NCBI GenBank assembly: GCA_958295695.1
Contig: OY282363.1
Location: 1,177,156 to 1,241,155, forward strand
Reading direction: 5' to 3'
DNA: 64,000 nt
Origin: an uncultured Alphaproteobacteria bacterium
GTDB lineage: Bacteria; Pseudomonadota; Alphaproteobacteria; SP197
How positions within the stretch are numbered: position 1 is the stretch's first letter; the number at the start of each line of letters is the position of its first letter. The position numbers were made by a program, and so were the translations under genes. This document shows, piece by piece, positions 53,055-61,082 of this stretch. Under the pieces are notes generated by a model. It saw nothing but the letters and a program-made list of their open reading frames with translations, was not told where the DNA came from and made no database searches.

Positions 53055-56000
53055 GTGAACGATCGAGGCATGGCCAGGGAGGCGTTTCGCGCCTATCGCC
53101 GCGTGGTTTCGGAGACGCTGGCGACGGGTCGGGCGACCGAGCACAGCCACCGGCCCGCGCTGCAAGCGCTTGTCGAGGGGCTGGGCGGCGACGCCGTGCG
53201 CGCCGTCAACGAGCCTTCGCACATCGCCTGCGGCGCGCCCGATTTCGTCGTCACGCGCGGCGGCGCGCCGATTGGCCACATCGAGTGCAAGGACATCGGC
53301 GCGGACCTGGATCGCGTGGAGGCCGGCGAGCAACTGGCGCGCTACAAGGCGGGGCTGCCCAACCTCGTCCTGACCGACTATCTGGAGTTCCGCCGGTACG
53401 CCCACGGCGAGTTGCGCGAGACGGCGCGTGTCGGGCGCGGCGACGGTCGGGGCGGGGTCGCCGCCGAAAGGGACGGCGCGGGACGCGCGGGCGCGTTGTT
53501 CGATGCGTTTCTCGCGGCCGATCCCCCGACGGTCGCCGAGCCGCGCGAGCTCGCCGGGAGGATGGCCGCCAAGGCCCGGCTGCTGCGGGACGGTATCGGA
53601 CGGGCACTCGAGGACGAAGGCCGTTCCGGGCCGCTGCGCGACATGCTGGCCGCCTATCGCGATGTCCTGATCGCGGGCCTGTCCGACGAGGCGTTCGCCG
53701 ACCTGCAGGCCCAGACCGCCGCCTACGGCCTGTTCGCGGCGCGCTGCCTGCACGACGCGGCCGGCCCGTTCACGCGCCAGTCCGCCGTCTTCGCGGACAC
53801 CACGCCGTTCCTGCGCGACGTGTTCGGCCGCATCGCCGGCCCCGGCGTCGATCCGCGCATCGCCTGGATCGTGGACGACCTCGCGTTGCTGCTGGACCGG
53901 GCCGACATGGCGTCGATCCTGGCCGACTTCGGGCGCCGCGGCCGGCGGGAAGACCCGGTGGTGCATTTCTACGAGGACTTCCTGGCGGCCTACGACCCGG
54001 AACTGCGGGAGATGCGCGGCGTCTACTACACGCCGGAACCCGTGGTCTCCTGGATCGTGCGCAGCGTGGATCGGCTCCTGCGCGACCGTTTCGGTCTCGT
54101 CGACGGCCTCGCCTCGACGACGGGCGGCGAAGGGCGTCAAGTGTTGATTCTCGATCCGGCCGTGGGCACGGGCACCTTCCTTCGGGAGGCGGTCGCCCGC
54201 ATCCGCGAAACCGTCGAGGCGCGGGGGCTGGCCGGCGTCTGGCCCGATTACGTCCGGGACCGCCTGTTGCCGCGCCTGTTCGGGTTCGAGCTCCTGATGG
54301 CGCCTTACGCGATCTGCCATCTCAAGCTCGCGCTGGAGATCGGCGGGACGGACGCCGGGTTCGGGATGCCGGACGGCCAGCGCCTCGGGGTCTTCCTGAC
54401 CAACACGCTGGAGGAGCCCCACGAGCGGACCGCCGGCGCGTTGTTCGCCCACGAGATCGCGCGGGAGGCCGCCAGCGCGGACGCCGTGAAACGGGACAAA
54501 CCGGTGATGGCGGTGCTCGGCAACCCGCCGTATTCGGGCCACTCCGCCAACAAGGGCGCATGGATCTCGGAGTTGATCGACCGCTACAAGCGCGATTTCC
54601 CCGAGTTGAGGAAACCCGGGCAGGCGAAATGGCTCAGCGACGATTACGTCAAATTCATCCGTTTCGCCCAATGGCGGATCGAGCGCACGGGCGAGGGCGT
54701 GCTCGGCTTCGTCACCAACCACGCCTGGCTCGACAACCCCACCTTCCGGGGAATGAGGAAGAGCCTGATGGAGACCTTCGACGAAATCCGTCTGCTCGAC
54801 CTGCACGGCAACGCCAAGAAGAAGGAGCGCGCGCCGGACGGCGGCAAGGACGAGAACGTGTTCGACATCCAGCAGGGAGTCGCCATCGGCCTGTTCGTCA
54901 AACATGCGGACCCCGGCGCCGGCCCGGCGCGGGTGTTCCACGCCGACCTGTGGGGCGAGCGCGAAGCCGGCGCCGACGGCGGCAAGTACGGATGGCTCGC
55001 CGTCAACGATGTCGGGAGCACGGAATGGACCGAGCTCGCGCCGAGACCGCCGCTCTACCTGTTCGCGCCGCGCGACGAGGCGTTGAGCGAGGAATACGAG
55101 ACGGCATGGCCAATCCCCGCGATTTTCTCGCCGAACGGGGACCCCGCTCCAGGCGTCGTGACGACGCACGACCAGTTCGCCATCTCATGGACGCCGGAGG
55201 AAGCGGCGGAAAAGGTCCAGCGCCTTCTCGCCACGCGTTCGGAGGAAGAAGCGCGCGGGCTGTGGCGCCTGTGCTCGCAGAACCAGTGGCGATACGACCG
55301 GGCCATGCGCGAGCTCGCGGACGGTTCGTGGCGGGCGCGGATCGAACCGATCCTCTACCGCCCGTTCGACATGCGCGCGACCGTGTTCGACCGGAACGTG
55401 GCCGTGCATCGGCGCGAGCGCGTCATGCGCCATATGTTGTCCGGATCGAATCTGGGTCTTTCCACGACAAGATCGGTTGAGATCGCCGGGGGCTGGGAAC
55501 ACACCTTCGTTTCCCGTGTCCCCATCCAGCATCACGCCGTATCGCTGAAGGAAGTCAATTATCTGTTCCCGCTCTATACGTATCCGACGGAAACGCCCGC
55601 CAGTGTTGGCGGCATCCGCGAACCGAATCTGGATATGGATTTCGTCGGGGCGTTCCATACCGCTCTCGACCTCGATTTCATCGGCGACGGCGCGGGCGAC
55701 CTCTCGACCGCGTTCGGGCCGGAGGACATCTTCCACTACGTCTACGCCGTGCTTCACAGCCCGGAATACCGCCGCCGCTACGCGCCTTTCCTGAAGTCGG
55801 ACTTCCCGCGCATCCCGTTGACCGGGAGCCGGCCCCTGTTCGCGGCGCTGGCGGGGCTCGGCCAACGTCTCGCCGCCCTGCACCTGATGGACGCCGAAGG
55901 CGCGGACCTGCCCGCTTTCCCGCGCGCGGGCGGGAACCGGGTGGACAAGGTGCGCTATGCGCCCCCTTCGGCGGGAACGGAGCCCGGGCGGGTGTGGATC

Positions 56001-56234
56001 AACCGCGATCAGTATTTCGAGGGCGTGGACTCCGGGACATGGGCGTTCGCCATCGGCGGCTACCGTCCGGCGGAGAAGTGGCTGAAGGACCGCGGGAACC
56101 GCGTCCTCTCGTTCGATGACGTCGCCCACTACCGCCGCGTCTGCGCCGCCCTCGCGGAAACCCGCCGCGTCATGGCGCGCATCGACGAAGCTATCGGGGA
56201 ACACGGCGGATGGCCGCTGGGCGGGGACGGGTAG
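53055..56234 (+). CDS. Type IIG/ISP-like restriction-modification enzyme (nuclease and N6-adenine methylase in one chain)
   Basis: 1059 residues from GTG 53055, preceded by AAGGGGG. The N-terminus has a PD-(D/E)XK nuclease core: P62-D63 then E77-C-K79 (HIECKDIG). A helical region leads to the methylase: motif I LDPAVGTGTFLREAV near 366 and motif IV NPPYSGHSANKG near 490. The C-terminal 450 residues, with GLSTTRSVEIAGGW and KSDFPRIPLTGSRPLF, would recognise DNA. Family members annotated as type ISP often add a helicase; none is present here, so it behaves like a self-contained type IIG enzyme. Cutting and methylation specificity cannot be predicted. Probably an anti-phage function. Confidence 0.88.
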   Translation: MNDRGMAREAFRAYRRVVSETLATGRATEHSHRPALQALVEGLGGDAVRAVNEPSHIACGAPDFVVTRGGAPIGHIECKDIGADLDRVEAGEQLARYKAGLPNLVLTDYLEFRRYAHGELRETARVGRGDGRGGVAAERDGAGRAGALFDAFLAADPPTVAEPRELAGRMAAKARLLRDGIGRALEDEGRSGPLRDMLAAYRDVLIAGLSDEAFADLQAQTAAYGLFAARCLHDAAGPFTRQSAVFADTTPFLRDVFGRIAGPGVDPRIAWIVDDLALLLDRADMASILADFGRRGRREDPVVHFYEDFLAAYDPELREMRGVYYTPEPVVSWIVRSVDRLLRDRFGLVDGLASTTGGEGRQVLILDPAVGTGTFLREAVARIRETVEARGLAGVWPDYVRDRLLPRLFGFELLMAPYAICHLKLALEIGGTDAGFGMPDGQRLGVFLTNTLEEPHERTAGALFAHEIAREAASADAVKRDKPVMAVLGNPPYSGHSANKGAWISELIDRYKRDFPELRKPGQAKWLSDDYVKFIRFAQWRIERTGEGVLGFVTNHAWLDNPTFRGMRKSLMETFDEIRLLDLHGNAKKKERAPDGGKDENVFDIQQGVAIGLFVKHADPGAGPARVFHADLWGEREAGADGGKYGWLAVNDVGSTEWTELAPRPPLYLFAPRDEALSEEYETAWPIPAIFSPNGDPAPGVVTTHDQFAISWTPEEAAEKVQRLLATRSEEEARGLWRLCSQNQWRYDRAMRELADGSWRARIEPILYRPFDMRATVFDRNVAVHRRERVMRHMLSGSNLGLSTTRSVEIAGGWEHTFVSRVPIQHHAVSLKEVNYLFPLYTYPTETPASVGGIREPNLDMDFVGAFHTALDLDFIGDGAGDLSTAFGPEDIFHYVYAVLHSPEYRRRYAPFLKSDFPRIPLTGSRPLFAALAGLGQRLAALHLMDAEGADLPAFPRAGGNRVDKVRYAPPSAGTEPGRVWINRDQYFEGVDSGTWAFAIGGYRPAEKWLKDRGNRVLSFDDVAHYRRVCAALAETRRVMARIDEAIGEHGGWPLGGDG

Positions 56235-56289
56235 CGCTCGCGCGCCGCGAGAGCGCGTCGCCGGGAGCGTCCGCCGGACGCCCTTGGCT

Positions 56290-56418
56290 TTATCCGCTCT
56301 TGGGCTTCGGCGGCGGCGGCGGCGGCGGCGGTTTGAGGCTGGCCGTTGGAGCTTTGCGCGACACGGCCTCAGCTATACGTATACGCTTCACCGGCGATAA
56401 GGTCGGCTCCTTCGCCAT
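56290..56418 (-). CDS. Proline-rich small protein, 42 aa, downstream of DUF6338-like gene
   Basis: Starts at ATG 56418, stop TAA 56290. AAGGAG lies eight bases before the ATG and overlaps the TAA stop of the upstream membrane-protein gene, an ideal coupled start. The peptide begins MAKEPTLSPVKRIRIAEAVS, continues basic and Ala-rich, then has eight consecutive prolines and ends K-P-K-S-G. Such polyproline tails bind SH3-like or WW-like partners or need EF-P for translation. No known family is recognised. The strong ribosome site and the tight spacing make it credible despite its size. Confidence 0.65.
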   Translation of the reverse strand: MAKEPTLSPVKRIRIAEAVSRKAPTASLKPPPPPPPPKPKSG

Positions 56419-56430
56419 CGGTCGGTCTCC

Positions 56431-57033
56431 TTACCCCGCCCCCTCGGATGTGGGCAGGAACTCGATTATGCCCACCTCCGCGGCGGGAACAAGGACCGCG
56501 GAGACGTTTTCCAAAGGAGTTCCCTTGTTCTCCTCATCCAGCCATTCGGCCTCGGCCATGCGAAAATGACCGTCCGTCGGATCGCTCGGCCACTCCTCGG
56601 CATATCCGTAGAGACGCCGCTCTCCTTGCAAATGCAGCACGATGTAACAACGGTCTCCGTGCCGTGCGAACGTGGAGTACCACTCCGAAGGATAAGACGT
56701 TTCTCTGGTCATGCGAAGCCGGCGAAGAAATCTGTGCAATACGTCCGAGTTGGAAAGACAGGATGAACACAATCCAAGAATGATCGCGATAAGCACGGAT
56801 AATCCAGGTTCCCATATCTCTATCGTCCGAGCATTCTCTTGTATGTCGATCAATATCAAGAGGGAGTATTCGGTCGTCATCTGACCGATCAGCGTGAATA
56901 TCAGAGCCAGGATGACGCGATCGAACGCACCGGGTTTAGGATGCGACGTGAGAGAATAGAAAATCGCGGCGGCAATGAATCCCGGAAGGAGAAACGTGAG
57001 AACGTCGACTATTTCATTGGTGGCCCAGATCAT
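56431..57033 (-). CDS. DUF6338-like membrane protein
   Basis: 200 residues. Three membrane helices (about 7-28, 39-63 and 76-92) are followed by a soluble C-terminal domain of about 100 residues. That domain has YIVLHLQGERRLYGYAEEWP, then HFRMAEAEWLDEENKGTPL and a C-terminal IIEFLPT, which I recall from DUF6338 proteins; the name is from memory and uncertain. GC is lower than the window average and codon choice differs, indicating transfer. It heads a two-gene unit with the proline-rich peptide and sits between the restriction enzyme and a toxin-antitoxin pair. A defence role is plausible but unproven. Confidence 0.7.
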   Translation of the reverse strand: MIWATNEIVDVLTFLLPGFIAAAIFYSLTSHPKPGAFDRVILALIFTLIGQMTTEYSLLILIDIQENARTIEIWEPGLSVLIAIILGLCSSCLSNSDVLHRFLRRLRMTRETSYPSEWYSTFARHGDRCYIVLHLQGERRLYGYAEEWPSDPTDGHFRMAEAEWLDEENKGTPLENVSAVLVPAAEVGIIEFLPTSEGAG

Positions 57034-57169
57034 GGCGTTCGTCCATTACGGTCGGCGACTCGGGATACGCTCTTGATTGCTTTCGATTCGGTGTGCTTTG
57101 CCACTCTGTTCATTCATTCCCGACTGTCACTGTCCATCGCGACGACGTTCTCCAACACTCTCGGCCCCC

Positions 57170-57279
57170 TTGCCGCGCCTCGGTGCGTGAAGAGCGCCGG
57201 GAGGTTGGCGCGGTTCGACATGAAACGGCCGGCGCCGGTGACGACGACCGTCTTCATGGCGTCAGGATCGGCCATCGGG
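57170..57279 (-). repeat. Chimeric repeat A: 3' end of the stress-protein gene fused to 5' end of the SDR gene
   Basis: 57173-57228 matches 58764-58819, the last 16 codons of the universal stress gene; 57231-57279 matches the first codons of the SDR gene at 52815-52860. On the minus strand they form one frame, MADPDAMKTVVVTGAGRFM then SNRANLPALFTH, with the former stop TGA changed to CGA. The join is at the shared word GGCGCC. The SDR-derived half extends on to 57400. The part 57034-57169 holds no gene and presumably the promoter of the membrane-protein gene. Confidence 0.85.
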
Positions 57280-57400
57280 CCTCCGGCGTCGGATCGTATG
57301 TGCTCCCTTCTCCCCCTTGCCGCCGCCGAAATCAACCGCCGTGGGACCCGGCGGAACGCGCGCCGGGGCAGGACCGGCCGGTTTGCGCGCGCGCTTCAGG
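57231..57400. repeat. Direct repeat, copy 2 (SDR 5' end and upstream)
   Basis: Second copy of 52815-52983; see that entry. It abuts the 3' end of higA at 57396, so the boundary of homology coincides with the boundary of the toxin-antitoxin module. Confidence 0.85.
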
Positions 57401-57701
57401 TCGGCCGGTAGCGTTTGACGTCGATTTCGTCGGCGCGGCGGCGCATCGTGTGGCTATCGCGCCACGCTCCCATCCTCAAGAGTGTGTCCATGGAAAGGCC
57501 GAAGGCCTTCTCGATCCTGAGCGCCATTTCCGGCGACAGGCCCGTCTTGCCGTTGACGAGGTCCGACAAGGTCGCCCGGCGCACGCCCAGAATGTCGGCC
57601 GCGCGAGCGATCGGGAGGTTCAGCTCCTCCAGGATCTCGGTGCGGATGAAGCTGCCGGGATGCGGCGGCGTCATGCCGATCTTCATTCGCTTGTCGTTCA
57701 T
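57396..57701 (-). CDS. higA: HigA-type antitoxin (helix-turn-helix)
   Basis: 101 residues from ATG 57701. HigA words: TPPHPGSFIRTEILEELNLP, ARAADILGVRRATLSDLVNG as the helix-turn-helix, and LSPEMALRIEKAFGLSMDTLL. It should neutralise HigB and repress the operon by binding the palindrome upstream of higB. The toxin gene comes first, as usual for higBA. The last codons touch direct repeat copy 2. Confidence 0.95.
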   Translation of the reverse strand: MNDKRMKIGMTPPHPGSFIRTEILEELNLPIARAADILGVRRATLSDLVNGKTGLSPEMALRIEKAFGLSMDTLLRMGAWRDSHTMRRRADEIDVKRYRPT

Positions 57702-57755
57702 TGTCGGCAATCCCTCAAGTCCGGGCCGCGACCGGCGCTATCGGCGTCCGGCCGG

Positions 57756-58040
57756 TCAGTGATAGTCCTCGAAGTCCAGGTCGGAAATCGCGCCATCGTC
57801 GATTTCGAAGGTGATCCGCCAGTTGCCGGAGACGCTGATGCTCCAGAGTCCCGCCCGGTCGCCCGACAGCCGATGGATACGCCAACCTGGAGGCCCCCGC
57901 ACGTCATCGATGTCCGCCGCGCTGACAAGGGCGGCCAGGATGTTGCGCACACGCACGATCAGGTCGGGCCGGATTCCCCTGCCGTCGTCGGCCTCGAGCA
58001 GCCGCCGGAGGCCTTTGTGACGGACGGTTCGTATCTCCAC
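57756..58040 (-). CDS. higB: HigB-type toxin (RelE superfamily mRNA interferase)
   Basis: 94 residues from GTG 58040. Family words: VRHKGLRRLLEADDGRGI, GWRIHRLSGDRAGLWSISVS, GNWRITFEIDDG and the terminal FEDYH. HigB cleaves mRNA on translating ribosomes. The frame is open upstream to 58277 and passes through chimeric repeat B, but the repeat is not part of the toxin. The gap to higA is 54 bp. Confidence 0.93.
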   Translation of the reverse strand: MEIRTVRHKGLRRLLEADDGRGIRPDLIVRVRNILAALVSAADIDDVRGPPGWRIHRLSGDRAGLWSISVSGNWRITFEIDDGAISDLDFEDYH

Positions 58041-58047
58041 ACGCGCG

Positions 58048-58074
58048 CATGTACGGTATTGCCGTACAAATGTC
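58048..58074 (-). promoter_or_regulatory. higBA promoter and operator
   Basis: A perfect inverted repeat TGTACGG (58048-58054) / CCGTACA (58060-58066) with a 5-bp centre lies 8-26 bp upstream of the higB start. On the minus strand a consensus -35 box TTGACA (58069-58074) precedes it, and 17 bp further TACATG can serve as -10, so the palindrome covers the spacer. Bound HigA would block polymerase, giving autorepression. Confidence 0.7.
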
Positions 58075-58171
58075 AACGGCGGAACGACGATTCCGCCATT
58101 GTCCCAGCCCCACCTATCTCGGGTCTTGTTCGTCAGATGGCGTCCAGGCGTTCGCGGTCGGTCCCGGCCGT

Positions 58172-58281
58172 TTGCCGCGCCTCGGTGCGTGAAGAGCGCC
58201 GGGAGGCTGGCGCGATTCGGCATGAAGCGGCCGGCGCCGGTGACGACGCCCGTCTTCATGGCGTCAGGATCGGCCATCGGG
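58172..58281 (-). repeat. Chimeric repeat B: second copy of the stress-protein/SDR fusion
   Basis: 110 bp matching repeat A with about six substitutions. It has the same join (GGCGCC) and the same CGA in place of the stress-protein stop, so A and B descend from one fusion. Here the homology to the SDR gene stops at its start codon, where the acetyltransferase gene begins: the stop codon and last few codons of that gene lie inside the repeat. Confidence 0.85.
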
Positions 58282-58731
58282 CTTCCAGCGGTAGGTCGCG
58301 TCCGGTTCCCTTTCCTCTTCGCTCACGCCGAAAGCAACCGCGACGAGACCGCGACTCTCGTAGAACGCGCGCGCCGCCCGGTTGGCCTGGAACGTATGGA
58401 GCGTGAAACCGGACGGCCTGAGCGTCATGACATCGTATAGCAGGGCCGATCCGGCGCCCCGCCGCTGAAGCTCGGGCGCGACGAACAACTGGTCGACGAC
58501 ACCGCCGCGGAGGCAATGAAAGCCGACGCTCCGGCCGGCCGCCTCCGCCACGCGCACGGCGTCCCATTCGTCGAAGGACGCGCGGACGAAACCGGCGAAG
58601 TCGTCGTCGCCATGGGTCCAGGCCATGAAGGTGTAGGCGGCCCGGGTCGAGCGGGCCAGAATGTCGGCGATGACGGGGATGTCGTCGCGAACGGCGTCGC
58701 GCACGACGATGGCCGCCTCGCCCCGCGTCAT
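58264..58731 (-). CDS. GNAT family N-acetyltransferase
   Basis: 155 residues from ATG 58731 (GTG 58749 is possible). Acetyl-CoA-binding motif A: VDQLFVAPELQRRGAGSALL. The C-terminal HTFQANRAARAFYESRGLVA is also typical. The final codons (KPDGRS and TGA) are supplied by chimeric repeat B, so the original C-terminus may have been replaced. Substrate unknown. The gene is 39 bp downstream of the universal stress gene on the same strand. Confidence 0.88.
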   Translation of the reverse strand: MTRGEAAIVVRDAVRDDIPVIADILARSTRAAYTFMAWTHGDDDFAGFVRASFDEWDAVRVAEAAGRSVGFHCLRGGVVDQLFVAPELQRRGAGSALLYDVMTLRPSGFTLHTFQANRAARAFYESRGLVAVAFGVSEEEREPDATYRWKPDGRS

Positions 58732-58770
58732 GCGCCGCGATCCGGACACATGGCCCGGCCGCCCCGCGCC

Positions 58771-59634
58771 TCAGTGCGTGAAGAGCACCGGGAGGCTGGC
58801 CCGGTTCAGCATGAAACGGGTGGCGCCGCCCAGGATGAGCTGGCGCAGCTTGCCCTGGCTGAAGGCGCCCATGACGATGAAGGCGGCGTCTTCCGTGCGG
58901 GCGATCTCGAGCAGCGTGTCGCCGATGTTGGTCCAGTTGGTCGGCAGGTTGTGGACGTGGCACGGGATGTCGTGGAGCGCCAGATAGCCGGCCAGCGCGT
59001 CCGGTCCGGGCCCGCGCATCGAGCCTTCCTCCGGCGCCATGATCGCCACCTTGTCGGCCTTCCGGAGCAGCGGCATGGCGCGGTGGACGGCCCGCGCCGC
59101 CTCGGCGCTGCCGTTCCAGGCCACCGCGGCGCCGCCGCTCAGGTCCGAAACGTGGCCGGCGGGAACCAGCAGCAGGCCGCTGCCGGATTCCATCAGGACC
59201 GATTCCGCCACGACCTCCTCCTTCGCGTCGCCGTCCGCCGTCGGACGCGCGGCGACGACGAGGTCGCACAGCCGTCCGCGCTCGGCGATGACCTCGTCCT
59301 CGCGGCCCTCGTCCTGCCGGAAGGCGACGGACGCCTGTCCGCGGGCCGGACGCCGGCCGATCTCCATGCCCAGGCGCTTCGCGATGGCGTCGAGGTCCGC
59401 CGCGGCGCTGTCCGCGCGCCTGTCGATGTCCCGCTCGGCCGTCGCGATGATTTCCTCGATGACGGCCCCGGTCATGCCTTCGGTCATGAAGGCCACGGCG
59501 TCGCGCGGATTGCGGCGCACGTTGATGGCCTCGACATGGGCCTTGAAGCGCATCCCGAGCAGAAGCGCAGTCTCGATGGCGCCTCGTCCCTCCTCGGCGC
59601 CCGAGGCGGCGACCAGAATCTTGGCGATGGGCAT
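58771..59634 (-). CDS. Universal stress protein, two tandem UspA domains
   Basis: 287 residues from ATG 59634, with GGGAGGA eight bases upstream. The second domain ends with the ATP-binding pattern GAFSQGKLRQLILGGATRFM, while the first domain's equivalent is degenerate (VVAARPTADGDAKEEVVAES). Tandem UspA proteins respond to starvation and redox stress. Its last 16 codons, including RFMLNRASLPVLFTH, are the source of the 3' half of the chimeric repeats. Confidence 0.9.
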   Translation of the reverse strand: MPIAKILVAASGAEEGRGAIETALLLGMRFKAHVEAINVRRNPRDAVAFMTEGMTGAVIEEIIATAERDIDRRADSAAADLDAIAKRLGMEIGRRPARGQASVAFRQDEGREDEVIAERGRLCDLVVAARPTADGDAKEEVVAESVLMESGSGLLLVPAGHVSDLSGGAAVAWNGSAEAARAVHRAMPLLRKADKVAIMAPEEGSMRGPGPDALAGYLALHDIPCHVHNLPTNWTNIGDTLLEIARTEDAAFIVMGAFSQGKLRQLILGGATRFMLNRASLPVLFTH

Positions 59635-59763
59635 GGCGTCGTCCTCCCGATCCGCGGGCTTCATCGGCCGAAGGCAGTCTAGCGCCTTCGGACGGACCGG
59701 GCCAACGCGGCCCGCGGGGGCCTGCCGGGTCGCGGCCGACGCCGCTCGCCGCTTCCGGCCGTG

Positions 59764-60351
59764 TCAGGGGAACAGCCGCTCGACCGTCCAGGGCGCGGTC
59801 TCGCGCTCGCGGCTGAAGACGATGCGTTCGTGCAGACGGAACGGCCGGCCCCGCCAGAACTCGATCAGGTGGGGCACGACCCGGAAACCGGACCAGTGGG
59901 GCGGGCGCGGCACCGTCCCCACATGGAACCTGAGCGCCATCCTGGCGACGTTCTTCTCGAGGTCGTAGGCCGTTTCCATCGGGCGCGACTGCGGGCTCGC
60001 CCAGGCGCCGATCCGGCTGTCCCGCGCGCGGCTCGCGAAGTAGGCGTCGGCGTCGGCGTCGCCGACCCGTTCGACACGGCCCTGGATCCGGACCTGGCGT
60101 TCCAGGGGCGGCCAGTGGAAGCACAACGCCGCCTTCGGATTGGCGAGAAGCTCCCGGCCCTTGCGGCTTTCGCAATTCGTGTAGAAGACGAACCCTTCGG
60201 GTCCGTGGGCCTTGAGCAGGACCATGCGCGACGAGGGCTGACCGTCGGCGTCCGCCGTGGCGAGCGCCATGGCCGTGGGTTCCCGCATGCCGCAGGCCGC
60301 GGCCTCGGCGTACCATTCGTCGAAAACGTCGTGGGGGTCCCGGTCTTCCAT
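59764..60351 (-). CDS. pdxH: Pyridoxamine 5'-phosphate oxidase
   Basis: 195 residues from ATG 60351. FMN-binding words: [37 protein letters not shown] and [20 protein letters not shown]; the C-terminus [21 protein letters not shown] is the conserved end. It makes pyridoxal phosphate from pyridoxamine or pyridoxine phosphate. The gene stands alone, head to head with the 17 kDa lipoprotein gene. Confidence 0.95.
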   Translation of the reverse strand: MEDRDPHDVFDEWYAEAAACGMREPTAMALATADADGQPSSRMVLLKAHGPEGFVFYTNCESRKGRELLANPKAALCFHWPPLERQVRIQGRVERVGDADADAYFASRARDSRIGAWASPQSRPMETAYDLEKNVARMALRFHVGTVPRPPHWSGFRVVPHLIEFWRGRPFRLHERIVFSRERETAPWTVERLFP

Positions 60352-60540
60352 GCGCGCCAACGTCGAGGTTCCCGAACCGCCGCGCGGTGAAGGCGCGGCC
60401 GGCGCCCCTCGCCGGGACGCGGGCCGTCCCCATCCGGGGCCGGGAGCGGATAAGCCTTGTTATGGCCGCAATTCGCGCCTACTGCTAGGGGGTGAAGAGT
60501 GTCGCAACCGCAACGGACGAACGCAACCGGGATTGGGTCC

Positions 60541-61023
60541 ATGTCGAACTTCAAGATGGCCGCGCTGGCCGTGGCCGGCGCCTTGACGTTTTCCGCCTGT
60601 TCGCAGAACGCCGGCGGCAAGGAAACCGCGGGAACGCTGCTGGGCGCGGCCGGCGGCGCGCTGCTGGGCGCCCAGGTGGGCGACGGCTCGGGTCAGGTTC
60701 TGGCCGCCATCGGCGGCGGACTGCTGGGCGCCTATCTCGGCAACCAGATCGGCCAGTCGCTCGACCGCGCCGACCGGGCCCATGCCGCGCAGGCCGAGGC
60801 CGCCGCCCACGACGCCCGGATCGGCGAGACGATCACCTGGAACAACCCCGAGTCCGGCAACTACGGCAGCTATACGCCGGTGCGCGACGGGACGAACCAG
60901 AGCGGCGCCTATTGCCGGGAGTACCAGACCACGGTGACCGTCGGCGGCGAGCAGCAGGAGGCTTACGGCACCGCCTGCCGCCAGCCCGACGGCTCGTGGA
61001 AGGTCGTGAACGCGCCGAGCTGA
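60541..61023 (+). CDS. 17 kDa surface antigen-type lipoprotein with glycine zipper
   Basis: 160 residues from ATG 60541. Lipobox FSAC with Cys20 follows a hydrophobic helix. A glycine-zipper segment (GTLLGAAGGALLGAQVGDGS and GGGLLGAYLGNQIGQSLD) spans the membrane or packs as a hairpin. The C-terminal domain with RIGETITWNNPESGNYGSYT, and CREYQTT and ACRQPDGSW, is that of the rickettsial 17 kDa antigen family. Probably attached to the outer membrane. Confidence 0.9.
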   Translation: MSNFKMAALAVAGALTFSACSQNAGGKETAGTLLGAAGGALLGAQVGDGSGQVLAAIGGGLLGAYLGNQIGQSLDRADRAHAAQAEAAAHDARIGETITWNNPESGNYGSYTPVRDGTNQSGAYCREYQTTVTVGGEQQEAYGTACRQPDGSWKVVNAPS

Positions 61024-61082
61024 CCGGTCGGAGACGCGCCGCGACGGGATACGCGCGCCGACGCTCCAGCGGAGCGGCCCTT

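Noticed and set aside
56267-56281. Palindrome GCGTCC-GCC-GGACGC between the restriction enzyme gene and the proline-rich peptide gene, considered as terminator
   Set aside because: No T tract follows on either strand and such palindromes are frequent at this GC content.
51212-58281. Search for an integrated prophage, insertion sequence or integron in the island
   Set aside because: No integrase, transposase, terminal inverted repeats or tRNA attachment duplication could be found.
57093-58406. A 437-residue plus-strand frame across higBA
   Set aside because: It passes antisense through both toxin and antitoxin and both repeats; no ribosome site or domain.
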